Of a stretch of 9,575 nt of DNA, positions 1 through 7,439 are shown in pieces. The notes below the pieces were generated by a model. It ran no database searches. It was not told the DNA's origin and saw nothing but the letters and a program-made list of their open reading frames with translations. How positions within the stretch are numbered: position 1 is the first letter of the stretch; every line of letters starts with the position of its first letter. The position numbers were made by a program, and so were the translations under genes. Source of the DNA: Gammaproteobacteria bacterium (GTDB lineage Bacteria > Pseudomonadota > Gammaproteobacteria > S012-40); contig JAOUPJ010000130.1 of assembly GCA_029879945.1 (NCBI GenBank), positions 1 to 9,575 of the forward strand, read 5' to 3'.

Positions 1-336
1 ATGTTGTAAACCGGAAGAGGCCGGGATGATTTCCACCCCTCCAGGCCCTGGCACAATTACGTCTTCCAATGCGCACTCACCGGCAATCACATGTGAAAGA
101 TTGTTTTGTGGACTAAGCCCGAGTAATACATCGATATTGGCCAGACCCAGGTCAGCGTCTAACAACATGACATGCTTGTTGAGATTGGCCATGGCGATGG
201 CGAGATTGACAGACACATTGGTCTTGCCCACACCGCCTTTACCACTCACGACGGATATCACTTTAACTGGACGATTGGCCTGGTGCAGTCTTTTTAAACC
301 ACTGGCCTGATCGGAACGATCACTATATAGACCCAT
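1..336 (-). CDS. flhG: FlhG/FleN MinD-like ATPase, N-terminal 112 codons (3' end outside window)
   Basis: FlhG is a membrane-cycling P-loop ATPase of the MinD/ParA class that limits the number of flagella, largely by acting on FlhF and on the master regulator. My translation from the ATG at 334-336 stays open to base 1. It shows the deviant Walker A motif KGGVGKT at residues 33-39 and the switch segment DADLGLANID at about 60-69, which carries the conserved aspartates. Near the N-terminus is DQASGLK (residues 9-15), corresponding to the DQAxxLR element by which FlhG stimulates the FlhF GTPase, here with Lys for Arg. The start overlaps the end of flhF by 14 bp in another frame. A GGAGG Shine-Dalgarno lies at 348-352, 11 nt from the start, inside flhF. 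The catalytic start of the protein is intact; its C-terminal amphipathic helix is not visible. Identity is secure from sequence and context. Confidence 0.95.
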   Translation of the reverse strand, partial: MGLYSDRSDQASGLKRLHQANRPVKVISVVSGKGGVGKTNVSVNLAIAMANLNKHVMLLDADLGLANIDVLLGLSPQNNLSHVIAGECALEDVIVPGPGGVEIIPASSGLQH

Positions 337-1828
337 GTTTCGCTGCGCCTCCAAATACCAACTCCACCGCCTCGTTCTCTACCTTTCTAGGATGTTTCTG
401 CATCAGTGCTATCCCTGCTTTTATTAATTCAACCGATGATTCCATGTGCAGATCTTCCGGAACTCTTTGTCCGTTACTGGTATAGGCGATGGGGAGTTGA
501 TAATGAGCCACAACAGATAGGATGCCACCTAAGCTATGTGTTTCATCTATTTTTGTAATTATACAGCCGTCTAACACGGCTTTTTGATATGTTTTTATCG
601 TTTCATCGAGAACCTCTAGTTGTGTCGCAGCCGACATAACCAGATAGCTTTGAATCAATGACGAACCCTCGCTGAGCAACTGAATTTGCTCCATCAAACG
701 TACGTCGCGTTGGCTCATACCCGCTGTGTCAATGAGTATGAGTTTTTTGTCCACAAAGGTCTTTAATGTGCGACGCAATTCGTGGGCGTTATTGACCACG
801 CGCACGGGCACATCCATGATACGACCATATGTCTTGAGTTGCTCCTGCGCCCCCACGCGGTAATTATCGGTGGTGATCAGCGCGATATCTTTGGTACCGT
901 GTTTTATGGCATAGCGTGCCGCCATCTTGGCCAGAGTGGTCGTTTTACCCACACCGGTAGGTCCAACCAATGCGAACACCCCGCCCTTCATTACAATATC
1001 GTCTTGCGTGGTAGGCAGCTTATTGGCGAAGCTCGCCAGGGCCTTTTTCCAGACCTCGTCGAACTTGTTGTATTCCTTTACGTCGTCCAGCAGACGTTTG
1101 ACCGTGACTGGGCTCAGCCCCAGCTCCAGTAATTTGCGTGTCGCCATGGCCTTCTGTGGATAACGCTTGGCAATATCGCCCCAGGCGATCGATGAAAGTT
1201 GTCTTTCCAGCAGACCTCGCAGCGTTTGCAACTCGCTCCACATGCTGGCCATCATTTCCTTGTTTTCCTCATTGCTGGAGGAGGCAAGTGGCGCAGCAGC
1301 AACGGGGGGCATGTTTTGTGGGACATCGCCCTGTTCAGAATCCGTGGGTACCATCCCTCTTAGTTTGTTTAACCAATCCACGGTAGACTGGTGAGACTGT
1401 TCCTGTTGAACTTTTGTATGTTCGGGCGGTGGAGGTGGTGGTTCCGCCAGAGGGTCTGGCATATCATCGTCATAGGGATCGTAGGGGTCATAGGCATCCA
1501 TCTGACCGAGAAAATCCATGGGCTCATCGTCGCGTTTTTTCGCTCGTTCAGCAATGCGACTGGCCAAGGATTTTACAGCATTGCCCGATTTACGTTGGGC
1601 AAGATAGGAATTTGACGAACGCATATTGGAGCGTGTAACAGGAACATTTTCAATGGGCATGGACTCCCAGGAGTCTGCAGCAGAGGCATCGTAGTCCATT
1701 GCCGCAATGATTTCCACGCCATTCTCTGTTTTACGGTTTGAAATAATGACTGCGTCTGGCCCCAGTTCTTCTCTCACTTGAGAGATGGCCATCTTGATAT
1801 CCGGCGCTGTAAAACGCTTTAAGTTCAA
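323..1828 (-). CDS. flhF: Flagellar biosynthesis GTPase FlhF (TTG start)
   Basis: FlhF is an SRP-family GTPase that marks the cell pole for flagellar assembly and works with FlhG. The 501-residue protein has a B domain at about 1-130, a linker, an N domain at about 190-270 and a GTPase G domain at about 280-480. Visible motifs are G1 GPTGVGKTT (289-297), DNYRVGAQEQ (321-330), G3 DTAG (367-370) and G4 TKID (425-428). The start must be the TTG at 1826-1828: an in-frame TAA lies two codons upstream of it, a GGAG Shine-Dalgarno sits 9 nt before it (1838-1841), and the N-terminus MNLKRFTAPD aligns with the family (M-x-[VL]-KRF-x-APD). The next in-frame ATG (residue 13) would remove that conserved start. 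The linker has a DPYDPY acidic repeat (about 111-122) and six prolines (130-135). It follows flhA by 51 nt and overlaps flhG. Confidence 0.97.
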   Translation of the reverse strand: MNLKRFTAPDIKMAISQVREELGPDAVIISNRKTENGVEIIAAMDYDASAADSWESMPIENVPVTRSNMRSSNSYLAQRKSGNAVKSLASRIAERAKKRDDEPMDFLGQMDAYDPYDPYDDDMPDPLAEPPPPPPEHTKVQQEQSHQSTVDWLNKLRGMVPTDSEQGDVPQNMPPVAAAPLASSSNEENKEMMASMWSELQTLRGLLERQLSSIAWGDIAKRYPQKAMATRKLLELGLSPVTVKRLLDDVKEYNKFDEVWKKALASFANKLPTTQDDIVMKGGVFALVGPTGVGKTTTLAKMAARYAIKHGTKDIALITTDNYRVGAQEQLKTYGRIMDVPVRVVNNAHELRRTLKTFVDKKLILIDTAGMSQRDVRLMEQIQLLSEGSSLIQSYLVMSAATQLEVLDETIKTYQKAVLDGCIITKIDETHSLGGILSVVAHYQLPIAYTSNGQRVPEDLHMESSVELIKAGIALMQKHPRKVENEAVELVFGGAAKHGSI

Positions 1829-1854
1829 ACCTAGTTACTCCACTCTATAAACCC

Positions 1855-1880
1855 GGGAGAAAAATCTGTATTGTTCTCCC
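1855..1880 (-). other. Hairpin in the flhA-flhF intergenic gap
   Basis: GGGAGAA (1855-1861) and TTCTCCC (1874-1880) form a perfect 7-bp inverted repeat with a 12-nt loop. In the minus-strand mRNA the stem begins on the last base of the flhA TAG stop codon and ends 13 nt before the flhF Shine-Dalgarno. The bases after the stem (CGGGTTTATAG) contain no U-run, so it does not look like a standard intrinsic terminator. It may affect mRNA stability, processing or partial read-through into flhF, but the sequence shows only the potential to fold. Confidence 0.5.
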
Positions 1881-3988
1881 TAAACAGACTCCGCAAGCGG
1901 TGCCCCGACTTTCTCATGCTGACCTACGGTTGCTACCAGCCGTATCTGTTTGTTGTCTGGTATTTCGTTGTACGAAAGCACATGCAAACTGGACAAGGAA
2001 CGGCGTGCAAATCGGGACATCATTTGTCTGATTGCGGGTGCCACGAGCAACACGGCTGGCTGTCCAGCCATCTCCTGCTTACCGGCTGCATTGGTGAGCG
2101 AATCAAGGATTCGTTCCGCCAGACCAGGCTCGATACCCGCTCCACCTGCTTCCCCTGGTACTTGAATGCTTTGCAGCAATAAATGTTCCAGTGAAGGCTC
2201 CAAGGTAATGACTGGCAACTCCTCATCTAAGCCATTGATTTGCTGTACAATTGATCTGCTCAGACCGATCCGTACCGCAGCGGTTAGCGCGGCAATATCT
2301 TTGGTCTCCTGAGCCTCGTCTGCCAGCGCCTGAACGATGGTTCGCATATCCCGTATCGGAATTCCTTCGCTTAGTAGATTCTGCAAAACCTTTAGTATAG
2401 AAGTGAGCGGGAGGGTTTCTGGAACCAGTCCCTCCACCAGTTTTGGTGTCTTGATTACGAGCTTGTCCAATAGCTCCTGTGCCTCTTCCCGGCCAATCAG
2501 CTCATGGATATGGGTTTGGAGTATTTGACTCAAATGAGTGGCGATGACCGTGCTAGGGTCAACAACGGTGTAACCCAGGGTTTGGGCGTGATCACGTTGC
2601 CCTTGCTCTATCCAGATCGCCTCCAGGCCAAAGGCCGGGTCTTTTCCGGGAATACCGTGAATATTGCCAAAGACTTGTCCCGGATTAATGGCTAAATGTC
2701 TATCGGCATAGATCTCCGCCTCACCGATGGGCACCCCATGTAGCGTGATTCGGTAAGCGCCCGGATTCAACTCCAGATTGTCACGTATATGCACCACAGG
2801 AATCAGAAAACCAAACTCCTGTGTCAATTTTTTTCGTACACCTTTAATGCGCGCCATCAATTCTCCACCCTGGGATTTATCCACCAAAGGAATGAGCCGG
2901 TAGCCCACTTCCAGCCCGATAAGATCCACGGCAGAGATATCATCCCAACCCAGTTCTTTGGGTTTTTCAGGCTCTGGGGGTGGCGGCGTATCTTTTATCC
3001 TTTGATCTTCCTCTCTCTTTTTCATCATGTAATAGGCACCTAGACCTGCGATGGCAGCCAAGGTCAAAAAGGCGGTATTGGGCATGCCGGGTATCAGACC
3101 AATGATCCCCATCACAACTGCGGTAATCACTAAAGTTCTCGGATTATCAAATAGTTGCGAAAGAACTTGTTGCCCCATGTTCTCAGCCGCCGAGACACGT
3201 GTAACAACGATTGCAGCGGCAGTAGAAAGCAAGAGAGAGGGAATTTGCGCGACCAGACCATCACCAATGGTCAGCAAGGTATAGTTACGGGCGGCGTCGG
3301 CAAAGCTGAGTTCGTGTTGGATGGTACCGATGGCAAAGCCGCCAATAATATTGATAAACAGTATCAGAATACCGGCAATGGCATCCCCGCGAACGAACTT
3401 GCTGGCACCATCCATGGAACCGTAAAAATCTGCCTCTTGTACAATTTCTTGACGACGTGCCTGGGCCTGTTCCTGGGTAATAAGACCCGTATTTAAGTCC
3501 GCGTCTATGGCCATTTGCTTACCGGGTAAGGCATCTAAGGTGAAGCGGGCACTGACTTCGGATATGCGCCCCGCACCCTTTGTAACCACCACGAAATTGA
3601 TAATGACGAGTATGGCGAAAACCACTAGACCCACTGCGTAGTTCCCACCGATAACGAATTCACCAAATGACTCGATCACCTGGCCAGCGGCCCCGGTGCC
3701 GGTGTGCCCCTCCAGCAATACGACCCGCGTGGACGCGATATTGAGCGCCAGCCTTATCAAAGTGGCGAGGAGCAAAATTGTGGGAAAGACGGAAAAATCC
3801 AAAGGACGCTGCACGTACACAGAAGCCAATAAAACGACCAGCGCCAAAGAAATGCTGAACGTAAAAAAGGCGTCCAACATAAAGGGTGGCAAAGGTAAAA
3901 CAATCATCCCCAGCAACATCATGACAACAATCGGAACGCCGAGGCCGTTTTTCACAAAGTCTTTAATTATTTGTAACGCTTGGTTCAT
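1880..3988 (-). CDS. flhA: Flagellar type III export gate protein FlhA
   Basis: FlhA is the large membrane protein of the flagellar export gate. Its cytoplasmic domain forms a nonameric ring that docks chaperone-substrate complexes, and its membrane part takes part in proton-driven export. The 702-residue product is normal length. About eight hydrophobic segments lie between residues 18 and 322, with a conserved cytoplasmic loop starting VVTKGAGRISEVSARFTLDA (about 134-153). The RGDAIAG motif (200-206) carries the conserved functional aspartate (D202). A charged, proline-rich linker (about 325-350, including PPPPEPEKPKE) leads to the soluble C-terminal domain. The start is the family-typical MNQALQIIKD. 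No convincing Shine-Dalgarno precedes it; a four-codon ORF ends on the start codon instead. It lies 27 nt after flhB in the same operon. Confidence 0.98.
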   Translation of the reverse strand: MNQALQIIKDFVKNGLGVPIVVMMLLGMIVLPLPPFMLDAFFTFSISLALVVLLASVYVQRPLDFSVFPTILLLATLIRLALNIASTRVVLLEGHTGTGAAGQVIESFGEFVIGGNYAVGLVVFAILVIINFVVVTKGAGRISEVSARFTLDALPGKQMAIDADLNTGLITQEQAQARRQEIVQEADFYGSMDGASKFVRGDAIAGILILFINIIGGFAIGTIQHELSFADAARNYTLLTIGDGLVAQIPSLLLSTAAAIVVTRVSAAENMGQQVLSQLFDNPRTLVITAVVMGIIGLIPGMPNTAFLTLAAIAGLGAYYMMKKREEDQRIKDTPPPPEPEKPKELGWDDISAVDLIGLEVGYRLIPLVDKSQGGELMARIKGVRKKLTQEFGFLIPVVHIRDNLELNPGAYRITLHGVPIGEAEIYADRHLAINPGQVFGNIHGIPGKDPAFGLEAIWIEQGQRDHAQTLGYTVVDPSTVIATHLSQILQTHIHELIGREEAQELLDKLVIKTPKLVEGLVPETLPLTSILKVLQNLLSEGIPIRDMRTIVQALADEAQETKDIAALTAAVRIGLSRSIVQQINGLDEELPVITLEPSLEHLLLQSIQVPGEAGGAGIEPGLAERILDSLTNAAGKQEMAGQPAVLLVAPAIRQMMSRFARRSLSSLHVLSYNEIPDNKQIRLVATVGQHEKVGAPLAESV

Positions 3989-3999
3989 TTACACCACAT
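3985..3999 (-). other. Four-codon upstream ORF (Met-Trp-Cys-Lys-stop) ending on the flhA start
   Basis: An ATG at 3997-3999 opens a reading frame of four codons (M-W-C-K), and its TGA (3985-3987) overlaps the flhA ATG (3986-3988) as ATGA. It lies wholly within the short flhB-flhA gap plus one base of flhA. It has no clear Shine-Dalgarno, so translation is uncertain. If it is translated, termination would leave a ribosome on the flhA start codon. It could equally be chance. Confidence 0.25.
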
Positions 4000-4015
4000 C
4001 TAAATGATTACACGA

Positions 4016-5149
4016 TCAATCGTAGTGATACTCATCGGGGACTTCGATGCCATCTAACTTAATTGGCTTTGAAAAAACCGTTCCAGATTTGGTTTTCAGT
4101 TGGAAGATATAAGCCAGGACCTTGGCAACCGCCATATAGAGTCCATGCGGAATCTGATGATTGAGCTTTGTGCTGTAATAAATGGCCCGGGCCAAAAGGG
4201 GTGCACTGAGCACGGGCACATTGTTTTCGAAGGCGATTTCCCGAATTTTCTGAGCAATCAGGTCGGCTCCTTTCGCAACCACAATAGGCGCAGCAGATTT
4301 TTCCTGATCATATTTCAAAGCAACAGCAAAATGGGTCGGGTTCGTAATGACTACATCGGCTTCCGGAACCTTGTCCATCATCCGCTTTTGCGCCATTTCC
4401 ATTTGCGCCCTTCGAATACGTTGCTTGACCTCCGGGCTCCCTTCCTGATCTTTATGATCTTTCTTGAGTTCTTGACGCGTCATTTTTAACTGGCGCTGGT
4501 TATCCCAAAGCTGGAAAGGGGCGTCAATGGCAGCTACCACTATTAAAGAGGCCGCCACAACAAGAAAAAACCACGCCAGATCATTTCCCACGTTGGCCAA
4601 GGCCACTTCAATCGGCTGATAGCCTATCTTTATAAGATCATCCGCGTAGGTATAGAGTATAAAAGAGGCGAACACGCCAACCAGAATAACCTTCGCCAGG
4701 GCCTTGAATAGCTCCATCAGTCCCTTGGCACCAAAAATTCGTTTTGTACCCTTAATCGGGTCCAATTTGTTAAATTTAGGCAGGGTAGCCTGCATGCTAA
4801 AGTTGTAGCCACCAACCATGACAGAGGAGAGAATGGCAACGACGGTTAATACAATAAACAGTGGCGCAAGCAAGATGAGCATATCGATCATATTGTCTTG
4901 CAGACGCAAAAGAATGGACTGGGTATCGAATACTTGCGCCCTTTCCATCAGGAAGCCTGATTTCAGTATTTCCGAGATCCCTCCTACCAGGAAGTCACCC
5001 AATACAATCACAGTGGCCGAACCAACGAGAAGCATGAATACGGTATTAAACTCGCGTGACCGGGGAACCTGTCCCTTCTCACGCGCTTCGCGTATCCGTT
5101 TCTCCGTGGGTTCTTCGGTCTTTTCCTGCCCGTCTTGATTCTCTGCCAT
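4016..5149 (-). CDS. flhB: Flagellar export switch protein FlhB
   Basis: FlhB is the export-gate protein that switches substrate specificity from rod/hook to filament type after autocleavage. The 377-residue protein has the family N-terminus with EKTEEPTEKR (9-19 region), four hydrophobic segments (about 35-55, 90-112, 148-168, 190-212), and a soluble C-terminal domain from about 215. The autocleavage motif NPTH is intact at residues 270-273, so cleavage between N270 and P271 is expected, matching the position known in enteric FlhB. The ATG at 5147-5149 lies 3 nt after the fliR stop, and a GGGAG sequence about 11 nt upstream, inside fliR, can serve as ribosome binding site. Its C-terminal tail (after about residue 355) is the usual poorly conserved part. 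Confidence 0.98.
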   Translation of the reverse strand: MAENQDGQEKTEEPTEKRIREAREKGQVPRSREFNTVFMLLVGSATVIVLGDFLVGGISEILKSGFLMERAQVFDTQSILLRLQDNMIDMLILLAPLFIVLTVVAILSSVMVGGYNFSMQATLPKFNKLDPIKGTKRIFGAKGLMELFKALAKVILVGVFASFILYTYADDLIKIGYQPIEVALANVGNDLAWFFLVVAASLIVVAAIDAPFQLWDNQRQLKMTRQELKKDHKDQEGSPEVKQRIRRAQMEMAQKRMMDKVPEADVVITNPTHFAVALKYDQEKSAAPIVVAKGADLIAQKIREIAFENNVPVLSAPLLARAIYYSTKLNHQIPHGLYMAVAKVLAYIFQLKTKSGTVFSKPIKLDGIEVPDEYHYD

Positions 5150-5152
5150 ACC

Positions 5153-5929
5153 TTAGAGCACTCCCAGAACGCCCTTGGCCACAGAGAAAGCACTCTGTGA
5201 TAGAGATTTGAATTGAGTTAATACAATAGGAAGCGATACGAGCACCACATAGAACCCGGCGATGATGGTAATGGAAAAACCGACAGCAAATATATTCATC
5301 TGCGGTGCCGCCCTACCCATAATACCCAGCGCCATGTTCACCAGCAGTAAAGCAGTCACAGCGGGTAGCGCCACCAGCAAGGCACCCGAAAACATGACCG
5401 AAGCCCACTCTACAATGCGGTAAAAGTCTTCACGCACCAGGCCCACGGTATCAATAGGCATGGTATAAAAGCTCTTGGCCAATACACCGATCAAGGCAAG
5501 ATGCCCATCCAACAAAATAAAAAACAAAATCACGAGTATCAGAAAGAACATACTCATTACTGGAGACTGGCTACCGTTACTGGGATCGACCATAGTCGCA
5601 AATCCTAATCCCATTTGCATCGCCACAGTTTGACCTGCAATGATGAAAGCACCAATAACCAGATTGAAAATAAACCCGGTTGCTATGCCAATCACGACTT
5701 GATTAAAGGTTATCATCAAGCCATCAACACTAAGGACATCCACCTGTGGCACAGGTGGGATAACTGGCGCTATCGCAAAGGTAATACCCAAGGCGATGAC
5801 TAAACGCACCCGAATAGGAATAAAGACCGAGTTAAAAATGGGCATGGCAGACACTAAGGCTGCGTTTCTAAAAAAAGGCCAAAGATAGGTTCCAACCAGG
5901 GCGCTAATTTCTGCACCGGTGAAATACAT
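5153..5929 (-). CDS. fliR: Flagellar export gate protein FliR
   Basis: FliR is an integral membrane subunit of the FliP-FliQ-FliR export gate, the helical core through which proteins are exported. The 258-residue product is normal length and almost entirely hydrophobic, with about six membrane segments. The conserved stretch GRAAPQMNIFAVGF lies in the C-terminal third (about 206-219), and the QMGLGFATMVDPSNG segment, typical of the family, is near the middle. The ATG at 5927-5929 follows the fliQ stop by 3 nt. No Shine-Dalgarno is evident before it, so translation probably depends on coupling to fliQ. Confidence 0.98.
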   Translation of the reverse strand: MYFTGAEISALVGTYLWPFFRNAALVSAMPIFNSVFIPIRVRLVIALGITFAIAPVIPPVPQVDVLSVDGLMITFNQVVIGIATGFIFNLVIGAFIIAGQTVAMQMGLGFATMVDPSNGSQSPVMSMFFLILVILFFILLDGHLALIGVLAKSFYTMPIDTVGLVREDFYRIVEWASVMFSGALLVALPAVTALLLVNMALGIMGRAAPQMNIFAVGFSITIIAGFYVVLVSLPIVLTQFKSLSQSAFSVAKGVLGVL

Positions 5930-5932
5930 GCT

Positions 5933-6202
5933 TTAACCGATCAGATAGGGAATATCGAAAAAAACCTTACGCATGTATTCCAGTAGCATGGTTAACATGT
6001 AAGGGCCTGCAACCATCAACGCCCCCAGTGTAACGAGTAGTTTAGGAATGAAGCTGAGGGTCATTTCATTGATCGAGGTGGCGGCCTGAAACATACTAAC
6101 CAACAAACCAATGGCAAGTGCTGGCAATAATATGATGCAGGTGAGTACAACAATGATCTCCAAGGTATTTTGAAATATATCCAGGACCAGTTCAGCTGTC
6201 AT
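5933..6202 (-). CDS. fliQ: Flagellar export gate protein FliQ
   Basis: FliQ is a small two-helix membrane subunit of the FliPQR export gate. The chosen start, ATG at 6200-6202, gives 89 residues beginning MTAELVLDIF, the usual size and N-terminus, with hydrophobic helices at about 15-38 and 50-75. A strong Shine-Dalgarno AGGAG (6211-6215) lies 8 nt upstream and overlaps the fliP stop codon (6214-6216). An upstream in-frame ATG would lengthen it by 19 residues to 6259, but that extension lies inside fliP, is not family-like, and lacks such a site. The fliP-fliQ-fliR order is conserved in nearly all flagellar clusters. Confidence 0.96.
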   Translation of the reverse strand: MTAELVLDIFQNTLEIIVVLTCIILLPALAIGLLVSMFQAATSINEMTLSFIPKLLVTLGALMVAGPYMLTMLLEYMRKVFFDIPYLIG

Positions 6203-6213
6203 AGTTTTGTCTC

Positions 6214-6975
6214 CTAGACAAAAAAGCTGGAAGCCAGCGTGCCCATAATCAACGACCAACCGTCGACTAAAACAAATAACATGATCTTAAATGGCAGGGA
6301 AATCATCATGGGCGATAACATCATCATACCCATAGCCATTAAAACACTCGCCACCACCAGATCAATGACTAGAAAAGGAATGTAAAGTAAGAAGCCAATT
6401 TGAAACGCGGTTTTTAACTCGCTAGTGATGAAGGCCGGAATAAGCAAACTAAAGGGAACTGCGTCTGCTGATTCCAGATCTTTATTTCCTGAGATCTCGG
6501 CAAACATGCTGAGATCGGTCTCTCGTGTCTGCCCCATCATAAATTGTCGTAAAGGCCCTTGAGCCCTATCCAGGGCGACACCCAATTCAATCTCTTCGGC
6601 AACATACGGTTTTACGGCATCATCGAAGATTCGATCAAAGACCGGTGCCATGATAAAAAAGGTAAGAAATAACGCCAAACCGATAAGCACCTGACTAGAG
6701 GGTGCCTGCATTAAACCAATTGCCTGCCTTAGAATGGCGAGCACAATAATTATCCTTGTAAACGCTGTCAGCATCATCAAACCAGCTGGCAAGAGCGTCA
6801 ACATGGTCATCAAGGCGATGATTTGTAGGCTCAGCGTGTAAACCGTGCCACCCTTTTCATCACTGGCAACGGAAACTGCGGGGATACCGGGATCTGCAGC
6901 AAAGGAGGTAAAGGGAAGTAGCATTAATCCCAAAGTCAGTAGCACACTCCAAGCCTTTATAGGCCTACCACTCAT
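6214..6975 (-). CDS. fliP: Flagellar export gate protein FliP
   Basis: FliP forms the central pentamer of the export gate. The 253-residue precursor begins with a cleavable signal peptide (basic N-end, hydrophobic core about 9-22, likely cleavage near FAA at 25-27), as known for FliP. Hydrophobic segments follow at about 50-78, 92-112 and 190-250. Family motifs include LTAFTRIIIVLAILRQAIG in the first third and PMMISLPFKIMLFVLVDGW near the C-terminus. Its ATG overlaps the fliO TGA in an ATGA (6972-6975), and an AAAGGG sequence sits about 7 nt upstream inside fliO. Nothing is truncated or missing. Confidence 0.98.
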   Translation of the reverse strand: MSGRPIKAWSVLLTLGLMLLPFTSFAADPGIPAVSVASDEKGGTVYTLSLQIIALMTMLTLLPAGLMMLTAFTRIIIVLAILRQAIGLMQAPSSQVLIGLALFLTFFIMAPVFDRIFDDAVKPYVAEEIELGVALDRAQGPLRQFMMGQTRETDLSMFAEISGNKDLESADAVPFSLLIPAFITSELKTAFQIGFLLYIPFLVIDLVVASVLMAMGMMMLSPMMISLPFKIMLFVLVDGWSLIMGTLASSFFV

Positions 6976-7439
6976 AAAGTGGCCCTTTGACGAATTGCGT
7001 CTGCTAATCGGTTTTTTAGTTGCCGTTGATTAAACGGTCTCACATCCGCATTACCCGCCTGCAGCGGCTGATCTAAAACATGCAGCGTTTCGATATGACT
7101 AGGGGTAACTCCCACAAGTAATTGTTTGTCACCGACTTGCAATAGCACGACTCTCTCTTTATTACCAATCGATAGACCACCCACGACCTTTAAGCCCTCA
7201 CCATTGACCTTATTAACACGTCCATATCGCTGATATAGCCAGGCGCTTATGAAAATTGCACCCACTACGATAATCAGACCAATCATTACTTTGAGCAAAC
7301 CCGCTGCGGGGTCTACGGGAGTAGCACCGGCTAAACCGCTTGCGGTGATTTTTGAAATTGTTGCAGCACTCTCTTTTGCATCGGAATAGGCTGCAGTGGG
7401 AAGTAGAAACAAAAAACCTAATTGATAGAATAATCTCAT
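6972..7439 (-). CDS. fliO: Flagellar export assembly factor FliO
   Basis: FliO helps assemble and stabilise the FliP ring and is not part of the finished gate. It is poorly conserved, and this call rests mostly on position between fliN and fliP plus its architecture. The 155-residue protein has a hydrophobic signal-like N-terminus (1-19, ending AAYS), a short periplasmic stretch, one membrane segment (about 48-68) and a cytoplasmic tail. The tail contains LKVVGGLSIGNKERVVLLQV, matching the FliO family pattern of a beta-rich domain around 'L..G...ER..L..VG...LL.G'. The ATG overlaps the fliN TGA as ATGA (7436-7439). The upstream Shine-Dalgarno is weak, so coupling to fliN is likely. Confidence 0.93.
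   Translation of the reverse strand: MRLFYQLGFLFLLPTAAYSDAKESAATISKITASGLAGATPVDPAAGLLKVMIGLIIVVGAIFISAWLYQRYGRVNKVNGEGLKVVGGLSIGNKERVVLLQVGDKQLLVGVTPSHIETLHVLDQPLQAGNADVRPFNQRQLKNRLADAIRQRATL

Noticed and set aside
860..870. Sigma-28-like -10 (ACCGATAA, minus strand) within flhF
   Set aside because: There is no matching -35 (TAAA) at the required distance and it is inside a conserved coding region.
2047..2065. Inverted repeat GGCTGG..CCAGCC within flhA
   Set aside because: It is short, lies inside coding sequence and has no U-run; it is most likely a by-product of codon use.
4100..4489. 129-codon plus-strand open frame opposite flhB
   Set aside because: It is antisense to a well-conserved gene, its product has no recognisable features, and no ribosome binding site or promoter supports it. 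The same holds for other plus-strand open frames at 782-1132, 3155-3496 and 3696-4007.
6203..6259. Longer fliQ start at 6257-6259 adding 19 residues
   Set aside because: The extension lies inside fliP, is not FliQ-like, and the ATG at 6200-6202 has a strong AGGAG at the right distance and the normal 89-residue length.
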